This document shows, in pieces, positions 8,346-15,120 of a stretch of DNA of 19,044 bases. Source of the stretch: an uncultured Bacteroidota bacterium. GTDB taxonomy: Bacteria; Bacteroidota; Bacteroidia; UKL13-3. The stretch spans positions 1 through 19,044 of the forward strand of contig CAIUEQ010000075.1 of the NCBI GenBank assembly GCA_903898215.1, in the 5' to 3' direction. Below the pieces are notes generated by a model. The model searched no databases. It was not told the origin of the DNA and saw nothing but the letters and a program-made list of their open reading frames with translations. The position numbers and the translations under genes were made by a program. The stretch's first letter is position 1; the number at the start of each line of letters is the position of its first letter.

Positions 8346-8999
8346 TTATGGAGCAAGTCGATCTATTTTCCAAGTGAAGTCATCATTTTTTGTGTATAAG
8401 AATCTATCATGAAGTCGGCTTTGTCGTCCCTGCCAAAACTCTATTAATGTTGGAATAATGATATATCCGCCCCAATGTTTAGGTCTCATGATTGGTTTTT
8501 CGTGAAATAATTTTTCAATGTTGGCAAAATTATTTTCGAGCACCTCTCTGTTTTTTATCACCTCACTTTGAGGAGATGCATGAGCTCCAATTTTGCTGCC
8601 ATGAGGTCTGCTGTGAAAATATTCGTCAGAATCAGATTCTGAAATTTTTCTTATAGTACCCTCAACTCTAACTTGACGTTGCAATTCAAGCCAGCAAAAA
8701 ACTGCAGCAGTATTTGGGTTTTGAACGAGTTCTTTTCCTTTATTACTATCATAATTAGTAAAAAATACAAATCCGCTTTCACTAAATTCCTTTAAAAGCA
8801 CCACCCTTGCTGTAGGCTTTCCATCAGGTTTTACAGTTGCCAAAGTCATTGCATTCGGCTCATTTGATTTACTGTCGATAGCCTCATTTAACCAAATTGA
8901 AAATTGTATGAAAGGATCTGATTGAACATCCTCTTCATGAAAAGTTTTAAGAGCATAATTCACTCTTAGGCCGGCAATATTTTTATCTACCAAACTCAT
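8346..8999 (-). CDS. pdxH: Pyridoxamine/pyridoxine 5'-phosphate oxidase
   Basis: FMN-dependent cytoplasmic enzyme that oxidises pyridoxamine or pyridoxine 5'-phosphate to PLP. The protein of 217 residues matches the usual length of about 218. Motifs are ATVKPDGKPTARVVLLKEF, the FMN-binding FFTNYDSNKGKEL, RVEGTIRKIS, SRPHGSKIGAHASPQS and the C-terminal signature FWQGRQSRLHDRF ending in IDRLAP. I chose the ATG at 8997-8999, preceded by an AAGGAA ribosome binding sequence. The open frame extends 14 codons to a TTG, but a -7 box (9020-9027) lies within that extension. Confidence 0.93.
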   Translation of the reverse strand: MSLVDKNIAGLRVNYALKTFHEEDVQSDPFIQFSIWLNEAIDSKSNEPNAMTLATVKPDGKPTARVVLLKEFSESGFVFFTNYDSNKGKELVQNPNTAAVFCWLELQRQVRVEGTIRKISESDSDEYFHSRPHGSKIGAHASPQSEVIKNREVLENNFANIEKLFHEKPIMRPKHWGGYIIIPTLIEFWQGRQSRLHDRFLYTKNDDFTWKIDRLAP

Positions 9000-9019
9000 A
9001 ATTCCTTTTTTTAAAGTTT

Positions 9020-9027
9020 CGAAATTA
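9020..9027 (-). promoter_or_regulatory. Candidate -7 box for pdxH
   Basis: Read on the minus strand this is TAATTTCG, matching TAnnTT(T/C)G, about 20 bases before the pdxH ATG. A TTG at the proper -33 distance is not found. It supports the internal ATG start at 8999. Confidence 0.4.
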
Positions 9028-9140
9028 CATAAAATTATCAAGTGAATTAAATCATTCTAATTCATCGTATCAATGTTATAATAACTTAAAAAATATTTAT
9101 GGTAAATTGCATTTATTATTCATGAATAAATTTTCAAAAA

Positions 9141-9719
9141 TTGGATTTCAAAAAAATTAAGCCTCAATTATTAAACCTTCAAAAAGGTCGTTTATTAATA
9201 AGCGAACCATTTTTAAACGACCCTCAATTTCGGAGAACAGTTATCTTATTAAGTGACCATAATACTGAAGGCTCTGTTGGTTTCATCATCAACAGAATGC
9301 TTGCAATTACAAGCAATGAAATTGTGCCTGATATTTTAGATTATAATTTCCCGCTGTTTTATGGAGGTCCGGTTGAAAAAAACACACTACACTTTATCCA
9401 TAAAGTTGGACCTTTAATTAAAGGTTCTATAGAAATTGCCAAGGGAATTTTTTGGAGCGGTGATATAGAGATAGTGAACGAACTTCTTAATAAAAAAATA
9501 GTTACTCCTGATGAATTTCGATTTTTTATTGGTTATTCAGGATGGTCGCCAAACCAACTTGAAGAAGAAATTTCGGAAAAGTCGTGGTGGATTGCTGATG
9601 CAAAAATTGATATTATTTTTGATGATGACCTTGAAAACATGTGGAAACGAATTGTGCAGACTCTTGGAGAAGATTATTCATATATGGCAAATTCACCGGA
9701 TGACCCTAGATGGAATTAA
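9141..9719 (+). CDS. AlgH/YqgE (UPF0301) family protein
   Basis: A 192-residue member of the AlgH/YqgE family, found widely in Gram-negative bacteria with no settled biochemical role. Characteristic blocks are KGRLLISEPFLNDPQFRRTVILL near the N-terminus, GSVGFIINR, FYGGPVEKNTLHFIH, the glycine-containing FFIGYSGWSPNQLEEEI and SWWIADA. The start is uncertain: the frame has no ATG, an in-frame TGA lies at 9123-9125, and TTG at 9141 is the only usual start codon before the conserved region. An ATG at 9122 is out of frame. A weak -33/-7 pair (TTG 9107-9109, TAAATTTT 9127-9134) would place the transcript start close to this TTG. Monocistronic, followed by the tRNA-Cys repeat region. Confidence 0.88.
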   Translation: MDFKKIKPQLLNLQKGRLLISEPFLNDPQFRRTVILLSDHNTEGSVGFIINRMLAITSNEIVPDILDYNFPLFYGGPVEKNTLHFIHKVGPLIKGSIEIAKGIFWSGDIEIVNELLNKKIVTPDEFRFFIGYSGWSPNQLEEEISEKSWWIADAKIDIIFDDDLENMWKRIVQTLGEDYSYMANSPDDPRWN

Positions 9720-9794
9720 TTTTTTTCCGTTTAATTTATCAAGCGATTTTAAGAATTACCAATTACATTGATTTGAATCTAAAGGTAAAAAAAA

Positions 9795-9814
9795 GGGAAT
9801 TCTATGAATTCCCC
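9795..9814 (-). terminator. Duplicate copy of the tRNA-Cys terminator
   Basis: The stem 9795-9802 pairs with 9806-9813 around a three-base loop, with a T tract after it on the minus strand (A run 9787-9794). It is part of a 43-bp direct repeat (9788-9830) identical to 9869-9911 and sits 81 bp from the first copy. Confidence 0.65.
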
Positions 9815-9818
9815 TTTG

Positions 9819-9861
9819 AGGTATCGAGCATCCCGATAGCTATCGGGAGAACTGCTGTAGC
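9819..9861 (-). pseudogene. Partial tRNA-Cys 3' end interrupted by an 18-bp palindrome
   Basis: Read on the minus strand, 9849-9861 repeats the variable and T-stem 5' part of the tRNA-Cys gene, and 9821-9830 repeats its T-stem 3' part and acceptor strand. Between them the five bases GAATC of the real gene are replaced by the perfect palindrome TCCCGATAGCTATCGGGA (9831-9848). The 5' half of the tRNA is absent, so no functional tRNA can form. It lies downstream of the intact gene in the same orientation and keeps a complete terminator. A tandem-duplication remnant or an old attachment-site scar are both possible. Confidence 0.75.
9831..9848. repeat. 18-bp perfect palindrome
   Basis: TCCCGATAGCTATCGGGA is its own reverse complement. 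It sits exactly where the T-loop of the duplicated tRNA-Cys fragment would be. From memory, palindromes of this core occur repeatedly between genes in some Bacteroidota genomes, but only one copy is in this window. Confidence 0.8.
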
Positions 9862-9875
9862 TAAAAATAAAAAAA

Positions 9876-9895
9876 GGGAATTCTATGAATTCCCC
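9876..9895 (-). terminator. Intrinsic terminator of tRNA-Cys
   Basis: The stem 9876-9883 pairs with 9887-9894 (GGGAATTC / GAATTCCC) with a three-base loop, followed on the minus strand by a run of seven T (9869-9875). It lies immediately downstream of the tRNA discriminator base, the classical position. Confidence 0.8.
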
Positions 9896-9899
9896 TTTG

Positions 9900-9970
9900 A
9901 GGTATCGAGCAGATTCGAACTGCTGTAGCAGCTTTTGCAGAGCTGAGCCTAGCCACTCGGCCACGATACC
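9900..9970 (-). tRNA. tRNA-Cys (anticodon GCA)
   Basis: On the minus strand the acceptor GGTATCG (9964-9970) pairs with CGATACC (9901-9907), and the discriminator is U73 (position 9900), as expected for tRNA-Cys. The anticodon stem CAGCT/AGCTG encloses the loop CTGCAAA, giving GCA. The T-loop is TTCGAAT. CCA is not encoded (CAA follows), unlike the Leu and Val tRNAs at the start of the window. A strong promoter lies upstream (9981-10011) and a terminator directly downstream. Confidence 0.95.
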
Positions 9971-9980
9971 ATTCAGGAGG

Positions 9981-10011
9981 CGAATATAGAGGTGTTTAAG
10001 AAATCAACAAA
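9981..10011 (-). promoter_or_regulatory. Promoter of tRNA-Cys
   Basis: On the minus strand a TTTG (10008-10011) is followed after 19 bases by TATATTCG (9981-9988), a consensus Bacteroidota -33/-7 pair. The tRNA begins 10 bases after the -7 box. Confidence 0.75.
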
Positions 10012-10060
10012 ATTTTAAATCAAATAAGTTTTTTAATTTAATTTGCATGAAAAATTACAT

Positions 10061-10567
10061 ATGAAAAAATTTACTCTTTTAGTATCGATTACAATTTTTA
10101 TTTCTTGCTCACAACATGCTCCAAATCAAGAAACCGCTAGCCAAAATGAAACTTCAGTAGTTGATTCTGCCATTATAAATCAACAATATTTTGGAGATAG
10201 AATAACTGCCGATAGTGCCAAACCTGTTTCAGAATTAAAAACTTTGATCGCAGACAAAAAGCAATTAACTGTAAAACTCACAGGGAAAATTGAAGGTGTT
10301 TGTCAGCAAAAAGGATGCTGGATGAATTTGACTAATGAAAATGGAGAGAAATTGCGCGTAACTTTTAAAGATTACAAATTCTTTGTCCCAAAAGATTGTG
10401 CCGGTAAAACTGCATTCATCGAAGGTTTCGCATCTATTGAAGAAACTTCAGTTGGCGAATTGCAAGAGTTTGCTAAAGATGCAGGAAAGTCTAAGGAAGA
10501 AATTGCTGCAATAAAAGAACCTAAAAAAGAATTGGTGTTTGAAGCTAGCGGTGTGATTATTCGATGA
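10061..10567 (+). CDS. DUF4920-family lipoprotein
   Basis: A predicted lipoprotein of 168 residues. The signal peptide is followed by a lipidation cysteine at C16 (TIFISC), and a Ser/Thr/Gln-rich linker leads into a DUF4920 domain at about 42-167. The domain hallmarks are YFGDRITAD, GVCQQKGCWM with C81 and C86, FKDYKFFVPKD with C113, and the C-terminal EETSVGELQEFAKDAGKS and EPKKELVF. The cysteine pair may bind a metal or form a disulfide, but the family has no established function. The ATG at 10061 is chosen because it begins the signal peptide; an upstream TTG at 10043 is unlikely. It is the first of three same-strand envelope genes; its stop codon lies in an 8-bp repeat array. Confidence 0.85.
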   Translation: MKKFTLLVSITIFISCSQHAPNQETASQNETSVVDSAIINQQYFGDRITADSAKPVSELKTLIADKKQLTVKLTGKIEGVCQQKGCWMNLTNENGEKLRVTFKDYKFFVPKDCAGKTAFIEGFASIEETSVGELQEFAKDAGKSKEEIAAIKEPKKELVFEASGVIIR

Positions 10568-10603
10568 TGTAATGATTCGATGATGTGATGATTCGATAAT
10601 TTG
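10556..10603. repeat. Degenerate 8-bp tandem array overlapping a stop codon
   Basis: Six consecutive octamers of the form ATnATnnG/A (for example ATTATTCG, ATGATGTA, ATGATTCG) run from the last codons of the DUF4920 gene into the gap before the cytochrome-like gene. The final two sense codons and the TGA of the upstream gene lie within units 1 and 2. Confidence 0.7.
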
Positions 10604-10630
10604 ATGGGTGTTAATTTCTTTAATCTTAAA

Positions 10631-11110
10631 ATGAAAACGTATTTACTTTTAATTCCGATTGCTTTTGTTTTCGCATGTTCAAATATATCAAAAAACGATA
10701 AACAAAAAGTTGATGCTGATTCGATTAAAAAAGTTGACTATTCTCCAAAAAACGCATCCTGTGCAAAACCGATAAAAGACCCGAACAACCCAAAACCAAT
10801 GGCTTTGATGATGCGTATGATGGCCGATAATGCGGACAGCATGAAGGTGCAATTATTGAGGGGTGAGAAATTAGAATCGTCACATTATCCTTTTTTGCGT
10901 TTCTATTTACTCGAGCCAACTGATACTTCTGTTTTAAAATTGCAATTTTTTGAGAACGCCCGTTTATTTCAAGAATCCTATAATAATTTGTTTAAAAACA
11001 GCAATCAAAAACAAATGTACAATGTTGTTATTGGGAAATGTATAAATTGTCATGAGATGTATTGTAATGGTCCATTAAAAAGAATTCGTAAAATGTTTAT
11101 TGATATGTAA
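10631..11110 (+). CDS. Putative monohaem cytochrome c'-like lipoprotein
   Basis: A 159-residue predicted lipoprotein with signal peptide, lipidation cysteine C16 (VFACS) and one c-type haem site CINCH at 137-141 close to the C-terminus. A C-terminal CXXCH after a mostly helical domain is the layout of the cytochrome c' / c-554 four-helix bundle group; here the haem motif is followed by EMYCNGPLKRI, which adds another cysteine (C145). A Met-rich stretch (MALMMRMMADNADSM, 57-71) could supply an axial ligand, by inference. The ATG at 10631 begins the signal peptide; a TTG and an ATG upstream (10601, 10604) lie at the end of the 8-bp array and are unlikely starts. It follows the DUF4920 lipoprotein and precedes a secreted CXXCH protein, so an electron-transfer or redox role in the envelope is suggested. 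Confidence 0.75.
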   Translation: MKTYLLLIPIAFVFACSNISKNDKQKVDADSIKKVDYSPKNASCAKPIKDPNNPKPMALMMRMMADNADSMKVQLLRGEKLESSHYPFLRFYLLEPTDTSVLKLQFFENARLFQESYNNLFKNSNQKQMYNVVIGKCINCHEMYCNGPLKRIRKMFIDM

Positions 11111-11134
11111 AAAAATCTAACCCTAAAAAAAATT

Positions 11135-12265
11135 ATGAAAGCCTTAAATCTGTTATCTGCACGTGTAATCCGTTCGGGATTATTATTAGTTTGTTTTGCC
11201 ACAATTTCTCTTAGTTTATTAAGTTATGATACCGGCCCAGGTGCTGGATATTGTAACGCTCCGGGAGATAATGATTGCACTTCCTGTCATTCGGGTTCCA
11301 GCTTATCAACTTCAGCTGGAGTAGCATGGAATACCATTTCACTTGTTCCTGCTTCAGGAAGTTTATCTTCAATTTCTCATGGTGTAACATACTCTATGAA
11401 TTTAACTTTCGCAGACACTACCAGCGTAAAATATGGTTTTCAGGTTTGTGTTTTGCCAAGTGGTGCTTCTTCGTCAACAGCCTCTATCGGCTCTTTTACA
11501 GCCACTAATTCAGGTGTGCAAATTGTTACTAGCAGCAATAGAAGTTTTATAGAACATACTTATTCAGGAACTGCAGCTACATCACATACACATACATGGA
11601 ATTTTAGCTGGACAGCACCAACAACTTATAGTGGAGGTGCAGTTTTTTATGTAATCATAAACTCTACTGATAACGACAATAGCAGCAGTGGTGATCATGT
11701 TTATGCTAAAACATTTTCGGCAACAGTTCTTCCTGTGAAATTTTTATCGTTTGATGTTTCAGAAAAAAATGATCAAGTTTTGTTGAATTGGTCAACGGCA
11801 TCTGAAATTAACAGTAGCAATTTTGTAGTTGAAAAAAGTAATGATGCATCAGCCTGGTTTGAGATAGGAACGGTTAAAGCATCAGGAAATAGCAGCAGCG
11901 TTCAACAATATCATTTTGTTGATGATAAAAAACTCAATGCATTTTACCGATTAAAGCAAGTAGATCTTGATGGCAAATTTGATTATTCTCAAATTGTTCA
12001 TGCCAATAAAAACTCAATAAATAATAGTATAAATATTTACCCTTTACCGGCAAATAATACCATTCATATTTCATCTGATAATATTAAAAACAACAGCAAT
12101 ATATCAGTTAAAATATTTGATATGAAAGGAAACGTAGTTTATGAAAAATCTTTTGAAAATAACGAACCATTAACAATGGACGTTAGCTCAATTGCAAAAG
12201 GTATCTATATTTTACAACTTACAAACGGTATTGATATTGAAATGAAAAAATTTGTGATTGAGTGA
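11135..12265 (+). CDS. Secreted T9SS-sorted protein with choice-of-anchor V-like domain and CXXCH
   Basis: A 376-residue exported protein. A signal peptide (about 1-30) is followed by a segment with GYCNAPGDNDCTSCHSG, where CTSCH at 48-52 could bind haem c; this block with the beta-rich region to about 200 resembles the choice-of-anchor V domain. Residues about 198-292 (LPVKFLSFDV to FYRLKQVDLDGKFDYSQIV) form the linker domain common before T9SS signals. Residues about 298-376 are a type A sorting domain (IYPLPANNTIHIS, SIAKGIYILQL, KKFVIE), so the protein is probably moved across the outer membrane and attached to or released from the surface. It starts 24 bases after the cytochrome-like gene and ends before a strong terminator, closing the probable three-gene operon. 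Confidence 0.85.
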   Translation: MKALNLLSARVIRSGLLLVCFATISLSLLSYDTGPGAGYCNAPGDNDCTSCHSGSSLSTSAGVAWNTISLVPASGSLSSISHGVTYSMNLTFADTTSVKYGFQVCVLPSGASSSTASIGSFTATNSGVQIVTSSNRSFIEHTYSGTAATSHTHTWNFSWTAPTTYSGGAVFYVIINSTDNDNSSSGDHVYAKTFSATVLPVKFLSFDVSEKNDQVLLNWSTASEINSSNFVVEKSNDASAWFEIGTVKASGNSSSVQQYHFVDDKKLNAFYRLKQVDLDGKFDYSQIVHANKNSINNSINIYPLPANNTIHISSDNIKNNSNISVKIFDMKGNVVYEKSFENNEPLTMDVSSIAKGIYILQLTNGIDIEMKKFVIE

Positions 12266-12302
12266 TAGAAAGCCACTTAAACAAAATCTATTTTTAGGTA
12301 AA

Positions 12303-12338
12303 AAAAACGCACAAATTAAAGCTATAATTTGTGCGTTT
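12303..12338. terminator. Bidirectional intrinsic terminator
   Basis: A 14-bp perfect stem (12303-12316 with 12325-12338, AAAACGCACAAATT and its complement) encloses an 8-base loop, with T-rich sequence after it on the plus strand and T-rich sequence on the minus strand from the A run at 12301-12306. It lies between convergent genes and can serve both the envelope operon and ychF. Confidence 0.85.
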
Positions 12339-12361
12339 TACTTTTTATAAATTTCTTCTAT

Positions 12362-13453
12362 TTATACATTAAACCTAAAGTGCATCACATCGCCATCACC
12401 AACAATATATTCTTTTCCTTCGATGGCAAGTTTACCATTATCGCGGCAAGCACTTTCTGAACCATATTTTTTAAAGTCTTCCAACTTTATCACTTCAGCT
12501 TTGATAAATCCTTTTTCAAAATCGGTATGAATAACACCGGCAGCTTGTGGTGCTTTAAATCCTTGATGAATTGTCCATGCACGCACTTCCTGAACTCCTG
12601 CAGTAAAATATGTAATCAGATTTAATAATTTATAGGCGGCTTTAATCAACTTCGCAACACCTGATTCTTTTAACCCAAGATCACTTAAAAATGCTACTCT
12701 GTCAGCATAATCTTCCAACTGTGCAATTTCCGATTCGATCGCTGCTGAGATGACAAGAATTTCCGCATTCTCATTCTTCACATTTTCACGAACCATATCA
12801 ACATATTTGTTTCCGTTTATCACAGCTTTTTCATCAACATTACACACATACAAAACAGGTTTTGCTGTGAGCAATTGTAAATCTTCGATCTGCTTTTTCT
12901 CTTCATCTGATGCTTCTACACTACGTGCTGATTGTCCGCTTTCCAAATGATTTTTATATTTCAATAATACAGCCTCACCTTTCATTGCTTCCTTATCTCC
13001 GGTTTTTGCAGCTCGTGCCATACGTTGCAATTTTTTATCAACCGATTCCAGATCTTTTAATTGCAATTCGGTATCAATAATTTCTTTATCACGAACAGGA
13101 TCAATTGTAACATCCACATGAATAATATTATCGTCATCAAAACAACGCAACACATGAATGATGGCATCTGTTTCGCGAATATTTGCAAGAAATTGATTTC
13201 CCAAACCTTCACCTTTACTGGCACCTTTTACTAATCCGGCTATATCTACAATTTCAATTGTTGTAGGAACAAGCCTCTGAGGATTAACCAATTTTGCCAA
13301 TTCGCTCATACGTTCGTCAGGAACTGTAATGACACCAATATTTGGTTCAATAGTACAAAACGGGAAATTTGCTGCCTGTGCTTTTGCATTCGACAAACAA
13401 TTAAATAAAGTTGATTTTCCCACATTGGGCAAGCCTACGATTCCACACTGCAT
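12362..13453 (-). CDS. ychF: Redox-regulated ATPase YchF
   Basis: Obg-related P-loop protein of 363 residues that binds ribosomes and prefers ATP to GTP. The G1 loop GLPNVGKST is at residues 7-15, switch region NFPFCTIEPNIG follows, G3 is DIAGLVKGASKGEGLGNQFL, and NVDE replaces the GTP-specific NKxD, in line with ATP use. A helical domain lies at about 125-200 and a TGS domain at the C-terminus (VRAWTIHQGFKAPQAAGVIHTDFEKGFI). The length is typical. The start ATG is 13451-13453. It follows glmM on the same strand with a 123-bp gap filled mostly by inverted 7-bp arrays. Confidence 0.96.
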   Translation of the reverse strand: MQCGIVGLPNVGKSTLFNCLSNAKAQAANFPFCTIEPNIGVITVPDERMSELAKLVNPQRLVPTTIEIVDIAGLVKGASKGEGLGNQFLANIRETDAIIHVLRCFDDDNIIHVDVTIDPVRDKEIIDTELQLKDLESVDKKLQRMARAAKTGDKEAMKGEAVLLKYKNHLESGQSARSVEASDEEKKQIEDLQLLTAKPVLYVCNVDEKAVINGNKYVDMVRENVKNENAEILVISAAIESEIAQLEDYADRVAFLSDLGLKESGVAKLIKAAYKLLNLITYFTAGVQEVRAWTIHQGFKAPQAAGVIHTDFEKGFIKAEVIKLEDFKKYGSESACRDNGKLAIEGKEYIVGDGDVMHFRFNV

Positions 13454-13462
13454 TTGTTAGTT

Positions 13463-13504
13463 ATTTTGCTTCTGGCTTTTGGCTTTTAGCCTCTAGCTTT
13501 TGCT
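13463..13504. repeat. 7-bp array, left half of an inverted pair
   Basis: Six consecutive heptamers, each of pattern NTnTrGC or close to it (TTCTGGC, TTTTGGC, TTTTAGC, CTCTAGC among them), lie just upstream of the ychF start. A 14-bp stretch (13488-13501) is exactly complementary to 13544-13557 in the right-hand array. Confidence 0.75.
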
Positions 13505-13540
13505 GGTTATAATTATGATTATTATTTTTAAAGATATTCT

Positions 13541-13575
13541 GCTAAAAGCTAGAGGCTAGTAGCTAATAGCTATCA
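13541..13575. repeat. 7-bp array, right half of an inverted pair
   Basis: Five heptamers, each beginning GCTA (GCTAAAA, GCTAGAG, GCTAGTA and so on), end one base before the glmM stop codon. They are the reverse complement of the left-hand family, so the two arrays could form a long hairpin with a loop of about 40 bases in a glmM-ychF transcript. Confidence 0.75.
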
Positions 13576-13576
13576 A

Positions 13577-14965
13577 TTACTTTCCTTTAATAATTTGTTT
13601 CATATCCGATATGATTTTTTCGGCAAGATGATTTGCTGTTGCCTCACTCCTGCTCTCAGCATATATTCTAATAATAGGTTCAGTATTTGATCTGCGTAAA
13701 TGAACCCATTCGTTATCGAATTCAATTTTTACACCATCAACCAAATTTATAGGTTGCTTTTTATATTTCTCCTGAACTTTTTTCATCAGGTCGTCAATAT
13801 TTATTTCGGGTGTTAATTCAATTTTATTTTTTGAGATAAAGTAATCGGGATAGCTTGCTCGAAGCATCGAACAAATTTTTCCAAACTTTGCAAGATGTGT
13901 TAAAAATAAAGCTATTCCTGCTAAAGCATCTCTGCCATAATGTAATTCGGGAACGATGATTCCTCCATTTCCTTCACCACCAATTACAGCTTTTGTTTCT
14001 TTCATCATCTTCACCACATTCACTTCACCAACTGCACTTGCACTATATGTTCCACCGTGTTTTTCGGTAATATCTCTAAGCGCTCGTGTTGAAGAAAGAT
14101 TAGAAACAGTATTTCCTTTTTTATGTTGAAGAACAAAATCTGCAACGGCAACAAGAGTATATTCTTCGCCAAACATACTTCCATCTTCGCATACCAATGC
14201 TAAACGATCAACATCCGGATCTACAACAATTCCGAGATCAGCTTTATTGCGTTTTACTTGAAGTGAAATCTCTGTTAAATTTTCGGGAAGTGGTTCAGGA
14301 TTGTGAGGAAATTTTCCATCGGGAGTACAATATAATTCAACCACAGTTTCAACTCCTAGCGCTTTTAACAACAAAGGAACAGCAATACCTCCGGTTGAAT
14401 TTACTGCATCAACAACAATTTTAAATTTCTTTGCTTTGATAGCTTTCACATCAACCAAATCCATTGCTAGAATTTTATCGATATGCTTTTGAATATAATC
14501 GTTTTTCTCGGTAATGGTTCCAAGTTTATCAACGGTTGCAAATTCAAATTCATCTTTTGAAGCTATCTCGATCATCTTTTTTCCAAGAGCATCCGAAATA
14601 AATTCACCATCGCTGTTCAACAATTTTAAAGCATTCCATTGTTTAGGATTATGGCTTGCGGTAAGAATAATTCCTCCCTGGGCTTTTTCATCAACAACAG
14701 CAAGTTCAACAGTTGGCGTTGTAGAAAGACCAAGATCAATCACATCAATACCAAGTCCGCTAAGCGTGCCTGTTACCAAACGATTAACCATATCGCCCGA
14801 TAAGCGAGCATCACGGCCTACCACTATTTTACACTCCTTTGAACCATTTTTTATCATGATGCCAAAGGCTGCTGTAAATTTTAATATGTCTGTTGGAGTT
14901 AATGAATCTCCCGGCTTCCCCCCGATTGTTCCGCGAATTCCGGAAATTGATTTAATTAAAGTCAC
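13577..14965 (-). CDS. glmM: Phosphoglucosamine mutase-type phosphohexomutase
   Basis: Alpha-D-phosphohexomutase of 462 residues; the best fit is GlmM, which converts glucosamine-6-phosphate to glucosamine-1-phosphate on the way to UDP-GlcNAc. The catalytic phosphoserine is S104 in TASHNP. Metal ligands D249, D251 and D253 are in DPDVDR. The sugar loop GEGNGG is at 330-335 and the phosphate site RRSNTEP at 424-430. The start MTLIKSISGIRGTIGG is typical of the Bacteroidota enzyme; a phosphomannomutase role cannot be excluded by sequence alone. The start codon is GTG (14963-14965); no in-frame ATG lies upstream in the leader. A consensus promoter is at 14990-15020. Confidence 0.88.
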   Translation of the reverse strand: MTLIKSISGIRGTIGGKPGDSLTPTDILKFTAAFGIMIKNGSKECKIVVGRDARLSGDMVNRLVTGTLSGLGIDVIDLGLSTTPTVELAVVDEKAQGGIILTASHNPKQWNALKLLNSDGEFISDALGKKMIEIASKDEFEFATVDKLGTITEKNDYIQKHIDKILAMDLVDVKAIKAKKFKIVVDAVNSTGGIAVPLLLKALGVETVVELYCTPDGKFPHNPEPLPENLTEISLQVKRNKADLGIVVDPDVDRLALVCEDGSMFGEEYTLVAVADFVLQHKKGNTVSNLSSTRALRDITEKHGGTYSASAVGEVNVVKMMKETKAVIGGEGNGGIIVPELHYGRDALAGIALFLTHLAKFGKICSMLRASYPDYFISKNKIELTPEINIDDLMKKVQEKYKKQPINLVDGVKIEFDNEWVHLRRSNTEPIIRIYAESRSEATANHLAEKIISDMKQIIKGK

Positions 14966-14989
14966 TGGATTTTTAAAATTTTAGTGGCG

Positions 14990-15020
14990 CAAATTTAATC
15001 GAAGCAAGCGAAGCAGCAAA
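14990..15020 (-). promoter_or_regulatory. Promoter of glmM
   Basis: On the minus strand a TTTG (15017-15020) precedes TAAATTTG (14990-14997) by 19 bases, a full match to the Bacteroidota -33/-7 consensus. The GTG start lies 24 bases downstream of the -7 box, giving a short leader. Confidence 0.8.
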
Positions 15021-15035
15021 TAAGTTTTTTTGAGG

Positions 15036-15075
15036 TGGTTGATTGGTTGATCAGTTGATTGGTTTAATGGTTGAA
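15036..15075. repeat. Degenerate 8-bp tandem array
   Basis: Five consecutive octamers (TGGTTGAT twice, then CAGTTGAT, TGGTTTAA, TGGTTGAA) occupy part of the gap between the lipoprotein gene end and the glmM promoter. The unit differs from the 8-bp array at 10556 but the register is equally strict. Confidence 0.7.
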
Positions 15076-15120
15076 ATTGGAACTATGTCAAAACACAACT
15101 TTATATTAATGATAACTGAT

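Noticed and set aside
9788..9911. Two 43-bp direct repeats separated by 38 bp, which could suggest a minimal CRISPR.
   Set aside because: Only two copies, both explained by the tRNA-Cys 3' end and terminator; no cas genes nearby.
9710..9964. Open frames on both strands through the tRNA-Cys repeat region, with a repeated peptide KREFYEFPFEVSS on the plus strand.
   Set aside because: They arise from the duplicated terminator and tRNA sequence, overlap a real tRNA, and have no start signal or known domain.
12303..12338. The 14-bp stem considered as a dispersed palindromic element like those at 9831 and 17510.
   Set aside because: It has a normal loop, T-rich flanks on both sides and a position between convergent genes, so a bidirectional terminator explains it.
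14514..14984. A long open frame on the plus strand opposite glmM.
   Set aside because: It is fully antisense to a clearly conserved mutase, lacks a start signal and has no recognisable protein motif.
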